64,000 nt of DNA from a virus. Positions within the stretch are counted from its first letter, which is position 1. The number at the start of each line of letters is the position of its first letter. The position numbers were made by a program, and so were the translations under genes. This document shows positions 24,423 to 31,278 of the stretch, piece after piece. The notes beneath the pieces are model-generated. The model was given only the letters and a program-made list of their open reading frames with translations. It was not told the DNA's origin and made no database searches. The stretch is taken from IMG/VR virus record IMGVR_UViG_3300015371_000003, positions 1 to 64,000 of that record; one strand, given 5' to 3'.

Positions 24423-25112
24423 ATGAGACGAACACGACTCGGCGTGGCGCTTGGATTGTTGATGATGATGCTGGTTCCTCTGACGGCGCGAGCCGCGTCG
24501 GTGACGTTCGTGCTGAATCTCGAATTCAGCGGAGGCGGCACGCCTTCAGGGTTCCCGTCCGTGACGCTGACCGATATCTCACTGGGTACGGTGCAGATGA
24601 CGGCTACGTCGAATCTGTCGGGAACCGAATTCATCGATGACTTGTTCCTGAACAGCACCATTCTGCCCACGAGCGTGACCTACAACTCGGGCGCACAGGC
24701 GAACAGCGTGTCGGTGACGGCTGACAGCTTCAAGGCTGATGGGGATGGCTTCTTCGACATTCTGTTGGACTATCCGCCGCCGCCCGGAAATTCTCCGAAT
24801 CAGTTTGGGGCGGGTGTGGTGTCGGTCTATACATTCAGCGCAGTCGGATTGACTTCCGGGGCGTTCAACGTCGCCAGTTCCTGCGGGCAGGGTTGTGGCA
24901 ACGGGGGCTATTTTGCCGCCGCCCACGTGCAGAGCATTGCGATTCCCGGTCAGGCTGACAGCGGCTGGATTGGTGATGGCAACGGCGGCACGGGGGATTG
25001 CGTCGGCTGCACGCCTAATCCGACCGGCACGACGGTTCCTGAACCGGCGAGTCTCGTGCTGCTTGGCAGCGGGTTGGTAGCGATGGTGCGTCAGGTGAAG
25101 CGGCGGAAGTAA
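24423..25112 (+). CDS. Exported PEP-CTERM protein 1
   Basis: 229 aa. A signal peptide (basic RRTR, hydrophobic residues 7-21, cleavage after ARA) precedes a Ser/Thr/Gly-rich beta domain. The C-terminus carries VPEPASLVLLGSGLVAMV then RQVKRRK: the PEP box, membrane helix and basic tail that exosortases recognise. In hosts such proteins are sorted to the surface with exopolysaccharide. Finding it between phage genes, beside a second copy, is unusual; no exosortase is visible, so host sorting would be required. Confidence 0.85.
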   Translation: MRRTRLGVALGLLMMMLVPLTARAASVTFVLNLEFSGGGTPSGFPSVTLTDISLGTVQMTATSNLSGTEFIDDLFLNSTILPTSVTYNSGAQANSVSVTADSFKADGDGFFDILLDYPPPPGNSPNQFGAGVVSVYTFSAVGLTSGAFNVASSCGQGCGNGGYFAAAHVQSIAIPGQADSGWIGDGNGGTGDCVGCTPNPTGTTVPEPASLVLLGSGLVAMVRQVKRRK

Positions 25113-25175
25113 CAGAGTTGCTGGTGGGGCAACCGTGGCGGCGACGGTGACGCCGTAGAGGAGAGGGAAGTATTT

Positions 25176-25829
25176 ATGCGACGAGTCTTGTGCGCGGTGA
25201 TGGTAGCAGCAGCGATGCTGGCGGCTCAGGCGGCTTCGGCCAACACGATTCTGGTCTTCGGACAGAACGGCGGCGGCAACATCTTCTTCGGAGATGAGAC
25301 GGCGGGCATTACGCATCTGCAAGCCACAAACATCCCGCTGACGATCACGACGCTGAACGAGACAGCCGTCTCGCTGAATGCGTTCCTGAATCTGGCGGCA
25401 AACAGTACGGCGGCGGTGAATTGTATCGCCACCCTGTGTACGCAGCCTTACAGTGGGAATTTCCAGATCACGTCCGCGCAGAACGGGGGAGGGACCAATT
25501 ACCTGTCAGGCGTGTTTAGTGGGACCGATCTGGGCATCCTCGGAGGGACGCAGTACGTGCTCGGTGCGACACAGCCGCCGGGATCCCTGTCGTTCACGTC
25601 GAGTGTGCCGGGACTGCCCACCAGCATTCCGACTGCGATGTCTCTCGGGCTGACGAACGTGTCTCCGGGCGTGGGGATTTCGAACAATTCGTTTGCCGAT
25701 TTCAATTCCAACGTGGCAGGCACGTTCTCGGCGTTTCCGGCTTCGACAGTGCCGGAACCGGCGAGTCTGTTGCTCCTCGGCACTGGATTGGCGGCAGCAG
25801 CACGGAAGTTGCGGAAGCGTCGGCAGTAA
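25176..25829 (+). CDS. Exported PEP-CTERM protein 2
   Basis: 217 aa. Signal peptide (RRVLCAVMVAAAMLAAQAASA), a Thr/Ser/Asn-rich beta body, and a C-terminal VPEPASLLLLGTGLAAAARK with KLRKRRQ tail: a full PEP-CTERM signal. The body differs from copy 1, but the sorting signal is nearly the same. AGGAGAGGG precedes the ATG, and a terminator follows, closing a two-gene operon. Confidence 0.85.
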   Translation: MRRVLCAVMVAAAMLAAQAASANTILVFGQNGGGNIFFGDETAGITHLQATNIPLTITTLNETAVSLNAFLNLAANSTAAVNCIATLCTQPYSGNFQITSAQNGGGTNYLSGVFSGTDLGILGGTQYVLGATQPPGSLSFTSSVPGLPTSIPTAMSLGLTNVSPGVGISNNSFADFNSNVAGTFSAFPASTVPEPASLLLLGTGLAAAARKLRKRRQ

Positions 25830-25836
25830 CTGGACG

Positions 25837-25863
25837 GGGTGGGAGCAATCCCACCCTCGTTTT
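25837..25863 (+). terminator. Rho-independent terminator
   Basis: Perfect 8-bp stem GGGTGGGA/TCCCACCC with a 4-base loop, then TCGTTTTC. Ends the PEP-CTERM operon. Confidence 0.8.
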
Positions 25864-25879
25864 CTCCCAAGGAGTGGGG

Positions 25880-25893
25880 TGCAATCGTGTGCA
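25880..25893. repeat. 14-bp palindrome site 12
   Basis: TGCAATCGTGTGCA, identical to site 6 and again 1 bp upstream of the -35. Confidence 0.8.
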
Positions 25894-25894
25894 G

Positions 25895-25924
25895 TTGACA
25901 AATCACTGTTTAATGTGCCATACT
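25895..25924 (+). promoter_or_regulatory. Promoter (leaderless type)
   Basis: TTGACA (25895-25900), 18 bp, CATACT (25919-25924). The ATG at 25932 lies at the predicted transcription start. Confidence 0.8.
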
Positions 25925-25931
25925 GAAGGGT

Positions 25932-26090
25932 ATGGATCTGACCACGGCATTGCTGGCGGCGGGGCTGGTGCGAGTTGTCGCGCAGGATGGATCGGTCTGG
26001 TGGACTCGTCCGCAGCATGCGGCGTCCATCGCGGCGTCCACAGGGGCACAGGTACTCCCGGCTGATCGGCCCCATGTTGACAAATCCTGA
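25932..26090 (+). CDS. Small protein, probably leaderless
   Basis: 52 aa, short and Ala-rich, with VWWTRPQHAASIAASTGAQV, possibly a small DNA-binding or metal site. No Shine-Dalgarno sequence. The last residues (HVDKS) are encoded by the -35 of the next promoter. Supported mainly by promoter placement. Confidence 0.5.
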   Translation: MDLTTALLAAGLVRVVAQDGSVWWTRPQHAASIAASTGAQVLPADRPHVDKS

Positions 26091-26105
26091 GGAACGTGCG
26101 ATACT
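26077..26105 (+). promoter_or_regulatory. Promoter
   Basis: TTGACA (26077-26082), 17 bp, GATACT (26100-26105). It is followed by GGAGGTGAGCCGATGAGACGTTAG, which allows only a 3-codon ORF, and then by about 270 bases with no convincing gene. Confidence 0.7.
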
Positions 26106-26111
26106 ATTTGA

Positions 26112-26377
26112 ACTGGAGGTGAGCCGATGAGACGTTAGACGGGCGCTCCGATTGACCGTGATTCGATCCTGTTGTGGGGTCACGGGATGAGAGCCAAACA
26201 AGCGCAACGGGCCGGTGCTTCTGCTTTCCCTACGGGCGGCGGGTGAGGCATCGGGTGAAGAACCGCCCTCGACAACCAGTCCGTGACGGCCACCCATACG
26301 GACGGGCGATTAGCAGAGTGGCGGCTGAACAGGGGGACAGCTTGATATTCCCCCGCAACCAATGGAGTGGCAAGGCG
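26112..26377 (+). other. Transcribed stretch without a clear gene
   Basis: Between the promoter at 26077 and the gene at 26378 I see only frames of 3-20 codons (for example at 26127, 26188 and 26282). It could be a long 5' leader, a leader-peptide attenuator or a small RNA. No terminator-like stem with a U tract was found. Confidence 0.4.
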
Positions 26378-26590
26378 ATGAACGACGGTGATGCACGGTG
26401 CCCCAAATGCGGGAGCACGTTCACGATTGACCCAGACGCCGAGACGGACGTGATGATGGTTCCGACCTACATCACCAAGAGCAATCCTCCGTATACCGTG
26501 CGGCAGCGGGCGGGCGTCGTGGCGTTCTGCAATGGGTGTGAGTTTGTGCATCCTATCGATCCAGCCTACCTGAAAGGCAAGGCGGCATGA
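26378..26590 (+). CDS. Zinc-ribbon protein
   Basis: 70 aa. CPKCGSTF at the start and FCNGCEF near residue 50 make a zinc ribbon. AATGGAGTGG leader precedes the ATG. Unknown role. Confidence 0.6.
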   Translation: MNDGDARCPKCGSTFTIDPDAETDVMMVPTYITKSNPPYTVRQRAGVVAFCNGCEFVHPIDPAYLKGKAA

Positions 26591-26754
26591 AGGCGAAGTC
26601 TGGGCCTCCTTCGCGTCCGTTGACGTGGGGGATCGTGTGGCGGATGGCGATTATCTGCGGGTGGTGGTCCGCTATTGTCGTGGCGGTTTGGTGGTGGCTT
26701 CGCTTCTTCTCGCAGACAGCGGTGGGAGAGTTGCTCCTGAGTATCTGGCGATGA
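26587..26754 (+). CDS. Small Trp-rich membrane protein
   Basis: 55 aa. The central IVWRMAIICGWWSAIVVAVWWW is a hydrophobic membrane segment. ATGA overlaps at both ends. Next to an exported protein, so perhaps envelope-related. Confidence 0.5.
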   Translation: MKAKSGPPSRPLTWGIVWRMAIICGWWSAIVVAVWWWLRFFSQTAVGELLLSIWR

Positions 26755-27230
26755 TGAAGCGCATTATCGCAGGGGTACTGGTCGTGCTGGTCGCTGGAAG
26801 TGGTATCCCGGCATCGGCACAGGACACGGGTTCAAGTCAGGATACGTGTGCGTGGACCAAGGAACATCATCTGGTGGATTTGCTCGGGGTGTGCCCCGTG
26901 CCACCGCCACCTCCACCGCCACCGGAGTACAAGTTCTTCAGTCCCACCCTTCAAGGCGTGGGCGTGGTGTCCATCCTCGTCGGTGGGGCGCTTATCATCG
27001 GACAGGGGCAGACTTACAGCATTCTCGGGGACAAATACTGCGTGACGGAGTACGCGGTGGATTACGGGTCTTGTTACGATCCGACATTGGCAAGGATTGG
27101 GTTGTATACCATCTCAGCCGGGGTTATGATGATCTTAATCGGGCATCATCGTGTGTTGGTGACGCCCACGGTGAGTCAGGCCCAGAAAAGCGTGACGGCC
27201 ACCGTACGGTGGGGCGGGAAACGGAAGTGA
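26751..27230 (+). CDS. Exported or membrane protein with polyproline linker
   Basis: 159 aa. Signal peptide (KRIIAGVLVVLVAGSGIPASA, likely cut before QDTG). The short mature N-terminus contains two Cys and a run of eight prolines, followed by two hydrophobic segments (about residues 75-95 and 120-140) and a basic C-terminus. Possibly a periplasm-spanning envelope protein. Not recognised. Confidence 0.55.
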   Translation: MMKRIIAGVLVVLVAGSGIPASAQDTGSSQDTCAWTKEHHLVDLLGVCPVPPPPPPPPEYKFFSPTLQGVGVVSILVGGALIIGQGQTYSILGDKYCVTEYAVDYGSCYDPTLARIGLYTISAGVMMILIGHHRVLVTPTVSQAQKSVTATVRWGGKRK

Positions 27231-27446
27231 GTGGTGATCAGCGAGAAACGGCTTGATCAAATGATCGTGGCGGCGTCGGCCCTCGGGTGGAGTCCGCCCG
27301 TGCCGGAGGCGTTGTGGCCGGAGACGTTTGAACGAGACGGACGGACGTGGACGAAAGAAAGCCTGACTGTGGCAGAGCGGATCAACGAGGTGCAGTGCGG
27401 AGAGTATTGCTCCGGCGACGATTGGCTCATTGTCTATAACGAGTGA
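27231..27446 (+). CDS. Small hypothetical protein
   Basis: 71 aa starting at tandem GTG codons directly after the previous stop. RLDQMIVAASALGWSPP and an acidic end. A conserved Trp/Thr/Lys segment (TFERDGRTWTKESL). Unknown. Confidence 0.5.
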   Translation: MVISEKRLDQMIVAASALGWSPPVPEALWPETFERDGRTWTKESLTVAERINEVQCGEYCSGDDWLIVYNE

Positions 27447-27451
27447 TCTGG

Positions 27452-27465
27452 TGCAATTGATTGCC
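27452..27465. repeat. 14-bp palindrome site 13
   Basis: TGCAATTGATTGCC, one mismatch, just upstream of the GGAGGG and ATG at 27481. Confidence 0.65.
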
Positions 27466-27480
27466 ACGGAGGGCAGACAG

Positions 27481-27825
27481 ATGGCGCTTCAGAAAATTGT
27501 CAGTTTCGGCTTCAAGCATGACGATGATCCGGACGATGCCCCCGGCGTGGTGGTGATTGACGTGCGACGGCTGTTCCGCAACCCCCATCGGGATCGGTCC
27601 CTGCGGTATAAGACGGGGCTGGATCCAGCGGTGCAGGCGGACGTGCGAAAGACGCCGGAATTCCACGCCAAGTATCGGCACGTGCGGGATCAGGTCATGT
27701 CCCCCGGTGTCGAGGTGGCGTACATCGGTTGCACGGGCGGGCATCACCGGAGTGTGTTTTTGGCCCAGAAACTGGCCGAAGAACTAGGGGTTTTGGTGGA
27801 ACATCGGGATGTTGACAAACCCTGA
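27481..27825 (+). CDS. RapZ C-terminal-domain-like protein
   Basis: 114 aa. FGFKHDDDPDDAPGVVVIDVRRLFRNPHRDRSLRYKTGLD (read in segments) and a YIGCTGGHHRSVFLAQKLAEEL loop match the C-terminal domain of RapZ/YvcJ, which binds the small RNA GlmZ and glucosamine-6-phosphate in E. coli. The kinase-like N-terminal domain is absent, so it is a free-standing C-domain. It could bind RNA or a metabolite signal. Its loop resembles the CX5R loops of the phosphatases at 42956 and 44675. The final VDKP is encoded by the next promoter. Confidence 0.7.
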   Translation: MALQKIVSFGFKHDDDPDDAPGVVVIDVRRLFRNPHRDRSLRYKTGLDPAVQADVRKTPEFHAKYRHVRDQVMSPGVEVAYIGCTGGHHRSVFLAQKLAEELGVLVEHRDVDKP

Positions 27826-27840
27826 GATTGGTGCTATACT
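27812..27840 (+). promoter_or_regulatory. Promoter
   Basis: TTGACA (27812-27817), 17 bp, TATACT (27835-27840). The leader (TTGTAAGTCGG...CCCATAGGAGGGGC) is a near copy of that at 13118-13160. Confidence 0.85.
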
Positions 27841-27885
27841 GGTATTGTAAGTCGGAATTGTGAAGCCCATAGGAGGGGCACCCAG

Positions 27886-28920
27886 ATGGCACTTCTCGAA
27901 TCGGTCAGCAAACTTCAGTCGCTTCTTTCGGTGCTCGGTGCGTCGGACGCCAAATTCGCGGCGGACCTCATTGCCTCGTTCAAGAAGTACGGCAACCTGA
28001 CCCCGAAGCAGGCTCCGTGGATCGACAAGCTGATCGCCCGTGCGGAGGCTCCGAAGCCTCAGGCGGCGGCTCCGGTGAACGTCGGCGGCTTCGCGGGCGT
28101 CCTTGCCCTGTTCAACGCGGCGAAGGCCCATCTCAAGTTCCCGAAGGTTCGTCTGGTGGTCGGCGGCGTCAAGGTGACGCTCTCCCTGAACGGCCCGAAG
28201 TCGAAGAACCCCGGTTTTGTCTCCATCTCCGGCGAAGGCGTCTATCCGAATCGCAGCTACTACGGGCGCGTCTCTCCTGAGGGGACGTTCACACCCGCCC
28301 AAGCGACCTACGGGGCGTTTCTGACGGCCCTGACGACGGTTCTAACGGACCTGTCGAGCAATCCCGCCCGTGTCGCCAAAGAGCACGGCAAGCTGACCGG
28401 CAATTGCTGCTTTTGCAATAAGGTGCTCGGTCTGGGCAAGGAACAGCGGTCGGTTCTCGTGGGCTTCGGCCCGGATTGCGCGGAGCACTACGGCCTGAAG
28501 GCGGAGTGGCTGGCGGCGGCGGAGAAGGCGGAGGCGAAAGCCTCCGTCGCCCCTTCAGTGACGACGGTGACTCCGAAGTCTCAGGCACAGGTGATGATCG
28601 ACACGGCGGCGGCAACTCTGCCGGTGACTTCGCAGGCGGTGATGGCCGCAAAGCTGGCGGCGAATCCTTCGGAGAACCCCTACTCAGCCGATGAGCAGGC
28701 GGTGTCTCCGGTGCAGGCGGTGGCGGACGCGAAGCTGGCGGAGAAGGCTCAGGTGGAGGCACTGGCGGCGGAGCTACAGGAGTTTGGGGAGCCGGTGCTG
28801 TCGGACGCCCAGATTGCGGCGGGTCCGGAGACGTGCTTCTTTTGTGAGGCGTCTACGTTCTTTTTCAAGAAGCTGAACGACTACGTGGTGTGCGCCGAGT
28901 GCGCCAAGCAATTGGCGTGA
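27886..28920 (+). CDS. Zinc-finger phage protein (paralogue of 13160)
   Basis: 344 aa. Helical N-terminus (KYGNLTPKQAPWIDKLIARAEAP), an OB/beta segment, then CCFCNKVLGLGKEQRSVLVGFGPDCAEHYGL, the treble-clef zinc motif of a phage family with C..C...GxxC ends (DUF6011-like as I recall it). It has a long Ala/Glu-rich linker and a second Cys ribbon at the C-terminus (CFFCEAS...CAECAKQL). Probably single-stranded DNA or RNA binding. Confidence 0.7.
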   Translation: MALLESVSKLQSLLSVLGASDAKFAADLIASFKKYGNLTPKQAPWIDKLIARAEAPKPQAAAPVNVGGFAGVLALFNAAKAHLKFPKVRLVVGGVKVTLSLNGPKSKNPGFVSISGEGVYPNRSYYGRVSPEGTFTPAQATYGAFLTALTTVLTDLSSNPARVAKEHGKLTGNCCFCNKVLGLGKEQRSVLVGFGPDCAEHYGLKAEWLAAAEKAEAKASVAPSVTTVTPKSQAQVMIDTAAATLPVTSQAVMAAKLAANPSENPYSADEQAVSPVQAVADAKLAEKAQVEALAAELQEFGEPVLSDAQIAAGPETCFFCEASTFFFKKLNDYVVCAECAKQLA

Positions 28921-28928
28921 AGGGAGGG

Positions 28929-29123
28929 ATGATGGGAGACAAGGTGACGTTGCGTGTATCGCTACACGCAACCGCCCTTGAATTGTGGCTGAACGGCCAG
29001 TGCGTGGGGCGTATTCCTGCACAGCGGGTGCCCCCGGAGCATGATAAGGTAGTGCCGGAGGTATCACGTGACGAAATATCTGCTGGCAATAGTGGTGGTG
29101 ATCGGGGTGAGTATGCCCCGTGA
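28929..29123 (+). CDS. Small hypothetical protein
   Basis: 64 aa with AGGGAGGG upstream. Beta-rich start (KVTLRVSLHATALELWLNGQCVG), then charged and overlapping the next gene's 5' end by 56 bases, so the C-terminal part may be unstructured. Confidence 0.45.
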   Translation: MMGDKVTLRVSLHATALELWLNGQCVGRIPAQRVPPEHDKVVPEVSRDEISAGNSGGDRGEYAP

Positions 29124-29601
29124 GGCAGCGGCTCAGGCAAGTGTGACGAACGTGCAGATCGGCTATCAGTTTCTGCATTACTCAGGGATCGACGGTGGCG
29201 ACGGAGCCAGCTTCCCTCTTGGCTTCGCCCTGACCGGGGCAGTGCCGGTGAGCGGCCAGTGGAGTGGCGTGGCGGATCTAACGTGGGGACGGCATTCAGA
29301 AGATACCCCCTTCGGGGATTTCCACGTTTCAGAAACGACGCTGACCGGCGGCGTCCGCTGGACGGAGATGAAGAACTGGTGGGCGGCTCAGCTACTCCTC
29401 GGCTTGAACCACGAAGGCGTCAGTGATTGCAACGACTGTGGCTCCAACGATTTCGTGTTCATGCCGGGGATCTTGGCGCGGCGACCGCTGAACAGTGCGT
29501 GGAACGTCTACGGACGATTTGATTATCGGCATGTCTTTTTCGAAGGGGAGGGCGTGAATGGCTTCGCACTCATCGTCGGAGTCGAACGCCCGCTCAAGTG
29601 A
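29068..29601 (+). CDS. Outer-membrane beta-barrel-like protein
   Basis: 177 aa from a GTG. Signal peptide (KYLLAIVVVIGVSMPREAAA). The mature part alternates aromatic and small residues in strands typical of 8-stranded barrels (NVQIGYQFLHYSG, GFALTGAVPVSGQWSGVADLTWG, WAAQLLLGLNHEG, WNVYGRFDYRHVFF, NGFALIVGVERPLK). A GVSDCNDCGSND loop could be a disulfide loop at the surface. It may alter the host surface, for example in superinfection exclusion. The last residue is not aromatic, so barrel assembly is not certain. Confidence 0.6.
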   Translation: MTKYLLAIVVVIGVSMPREAAAQASVTNVQIGYQFLHYSGIDGGDGASFPLGFALTGAVPVSGQWSGVADLTWGRHSEDTPFGDFHVSETTLTGGVRWTEMKNWWAAQLLLGLNHEGVSDCNDCGSNDFVFMPGILARRPLNSAWNVYGRFDYRHVFFEGEGVNGFALIVGVERPLK

Positions 29602-29788
29602 CCGCAACGTCATCAAGCACGGCATCGGCTACGATTTGGTGATCAAAGAAACACGGGCACAGGTGGTCGTGGGCATCCGCTGTCAGACGTGTCAGCGGGT
29701 GTCCTACAACCCCTATGACATCAACGAACGCTATTGCGGCCATTGCCAGAAATTCCACGAAGCCAATCTGATGAGTCACGAGGGCTGA
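29558..29788 (+). CDS. Zinc-ribbon small protein
   Basis: 76 aa; starts 44 bases before the previous stop. A Ser/Arg-rich start, then CQTCQRVSYN and YCGHCQKFH form a zinc ribbon. Next gene starts directly after the stop. Unknown role. Confidence 0.6.
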   Translation: MASHSSSESNARSSDRNVIKHGIGYDLVIKETRAQVVVGIRCQTCQRVSYNPYDINERYCGHCQKFHEANLMSHEG

Positions 29789-30196
29789 ATGTTTCACGTA
29801 CCGGAGTCCGGACGCATGAGTCCGCTGGATCACCCTACGCTTGGCACTGATGCGAGCTACGGCAACAACGGAGCCTTCCGCATCATGTCCCCAGAGCACG
29901 GGTGGTGGCTGTACCTGATTTGCAGTGACGGCTTGGAAGATGATGCCGTGGGGGAGTTGAAGGATTGGGAGCACGTCAGTGTCTGTGCTCGCACCCAAAC
30001 CGGACGCTCCCGGCCCCGTATTCCGTCGTGGCGGGAGATGTGCGCCGTCAAGGATCGGTGTTGGGATCCGGAGGATGTGGTGGTGCAGTTTCATCCCCGG
30101 CGCTCCGAGTATGTAAATCTCCACCCGGATGTCCTTCACTTGTGGCGGTGGAAGAAGGGGGAGTTTCCGACTCCCCCCAAGATTGCGGTGGGCTAA
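29789..30196 (+). CDS. Conserved phage protein (WEHVSV ... PSWREM ... HPDVLHLW)
   Basis: 135 aa. WEHVSVCAR, RIPSWREMCAVKDRCWDPEDVVVQFHP and YVNLHPDVLHLWRW make up the signature of a small protein frequent in phage genomes; the role is unknown. Its high Trp/His content suggests a globular fold, possibly an enzyme. Confidence 0.75.
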   Translation: MFHVPESGRMSPLDHPTLGTDASYGNNGAFRIMSPEHGWWLYLICSDGLEDDAVGELKDWEHVSVCARTQTGRSRPRIPSWREMCAVKDRCWDPEDVVVQFHPRRSEYVNLHPDVLHLWRWKKGEFPTPPKIAVG

Positions 30197-30375
30197 TGCC
30201 GATGAGTGGCCGGGACGTGTTGGTGGATCTTCGGGATGAACTGGATCGGCTGGCGATGGAACAGCCGCATCAGCACGGGCATTTCGTGGAGCGAGCACGG
30301 TTGGAACGGTGGGCGCGGACGTTGCGGGAATATCTGCTCAGCGAAACGGCAGCGGCCCGCCCGCCAACCAGCTAA
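30196..30375 (+). CDS. Small helical protein
   Basis: 59 aa, helical and charged (VLVDLRDELDRLAMEQ ... RLERWARTLREYLL). Starts at the previous stop. Unknown. Confidence 0.5.
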   Translation: MPMSGRDVLVDLRDELDRLAMEQPHQHGHFVERARLERWARTLREYLLSETAAARPPTS

Positions 30376-30445
30376 TACCAGCGGCGACGGCAATGAGGAT
30401 CATGACGAGAAGCACAAAGGCACTGATCAGATCCATCCGAGTCAT
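30338..30445 (-). CDS. Possible minus-strand small membrane protein
   Basis: 35 aa on the minus strand: short polar start then a hydrophobic helix (LISAFVLLVMILIAVAAGISWL). GGAGG lies 5 bases upstream of its ATG, which is rare for a chance frame. It overlaps the 3' end of the + strand gene at 30196. Weakly supported because the region is otherwise + strand. Confidence 0.3.
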   Translation of the reverse strand: MTRMDLISAFVLLVMILIAVAAGISWLAGGPLPFR

Positions 30446-30472
30446 CGGACCTCCGCACGAAAGGAGTAAGGT

Positions 30473-30628
30473 ATGGGCATCGTTCTTATCGGACTGTTGA
30501 TCATCGGCACGATGTACACCATTCGGCTGTGGTTGAATGGGAACGCTCAACAGGACCGGGATGATCAAATGTCAATGGCATGGCGGCGGGATCACGTCTA
30601 TCGATCCGGCGTCACGAAAGTGGACTAG
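30473..30628 (+). CDS. Small membrane protein
   Basis: 51 aa with AAGGAG upstream. N-terminal TM helix (IVLIGLLIIGTMYTI), then a charged cytoplasmic or periplasmic tail. Unknown. Confidence 0.55.
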   Translation: MGIVLIGLLIIGTMYTIRLWLNGNAQQDRDDQMSMAWRRDHVYRSGVTKVD

Positions 30629-30636
30629 AGTGTATC

Positions 30637-30879
30637 ATGGGGGCCAGAATGGATGGGCAGGCGAACGATTTCACGATAGATGAGCACGGCAATCTTGTGC
30701 CGGTGGCTCCTGAAGTCGAGGATGGCGCGGATTATACCGACTCCCAAGCCTTGATTGTCTTGTCCCACAAAGCCTCCGGCGCGGTGACGATGGAGATATT
30801 CGGGGCACCCACTCCGGCCCTCATGCAAGTCCTGCAAGCCGTGATCAAAGCCGTGACGACGGAGTTTCCCGAACAGTAA
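30637..30879 (+). CDS. Small acidic hypothetical protein
   Basis: 80 aa (an ATG at 30649 is an alternative start). Acidic first half, then LMQVLQAVIKAVTTEF. Ends just before palindrome site 14. Not recognised. Confidence 0.5.
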   Translation: MGARMDGQANDFTIDEHGNLVPVAPEVEDGADYTDSQALIVLSHKASGAVTMEIFGAPTPALMQVLQAVIKAVTTEFPEQ

Positions 30880-30880
30880 T

Positions 30881-30894
30881 TGCAATTGATTGCC
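30881..30894. repeat. 14-bp palindrome site 14
   Basis: TGCAATTGATTGCC, one mismatch, immediately after the stop of the gene at 30637. Confidence 0.65.
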
Positions 30895-30952
30895 ACGCCG
30901 AAACGCGGTATCCTCCAACGGTAGATGGGCGCGGGCGGGAGTAGGTACCGTC

Positions 30953-31123
30953 GTGAGAGACTGGCTGCACAACGAAGAAATCGGCCTCACGAGCCTCCTC
31001 TACACCTCCGTGGCCTACGGTACCATTGGAGGACTGGCATGGTCGATGAGATGTGCTCCGGGTGTGGCGCAATGGCCCCAAGCCACCCGTGGGTGGGCGT
31101 CACCCGTGATGAAGACGGGCTGA
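30953..31123 (+). CDS. Possible small membrane protein
   Basis: 56 aa from a GTG with GGGAG upstream. LTSLLYTSVAYGTIGGLAW looks like a membrane segment, but the tail overlaps the better supported gene at 31039 by 85 bases. Confidence 0.3.
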   Translation: MRDWLHNEEIGLTSLLYTSVAYGTIGGLAWSMRCAPGVAQWPQATRGWASPVMKTG

Positions 31124-31278
31124 TGGCGGCGTTCCCCATCTGCCAGAAATGCTGGCAGGATCCTTCCCACCGTCAGCGGGTGCTCAAGATGCACTTCTTT
31201 CCCAAGCAGCAGGCACCTGAAGCGGTCACGGCGGCAGAACGAAACATTCTGGTCGAACCGCCCGATGGATCCGAATAG
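31039..31278 (+). CDS. Zinc-binding small protein
   Basis: 79 aa. CSGCGAMAPSHPWVGV, then ICQKCW, forms a zinc ribbon with an internal loop, followed by a basic helix. Unknown. Confidence 0.6.
   Translation: MVDEMCSGCGAMAPSHPWVGVTRDEDGLMAAFPICQKCWQDPSHRQRVLKMHFFPKQQAPEAVTAAERNILVEPPDGSE

Noticed and set aside
26127-26377. tRNA or structured RNA gene
   Set aside because: No T-loop GTTCRA motif or acceptor stem could be folded; a leader or small RNA remains possible.
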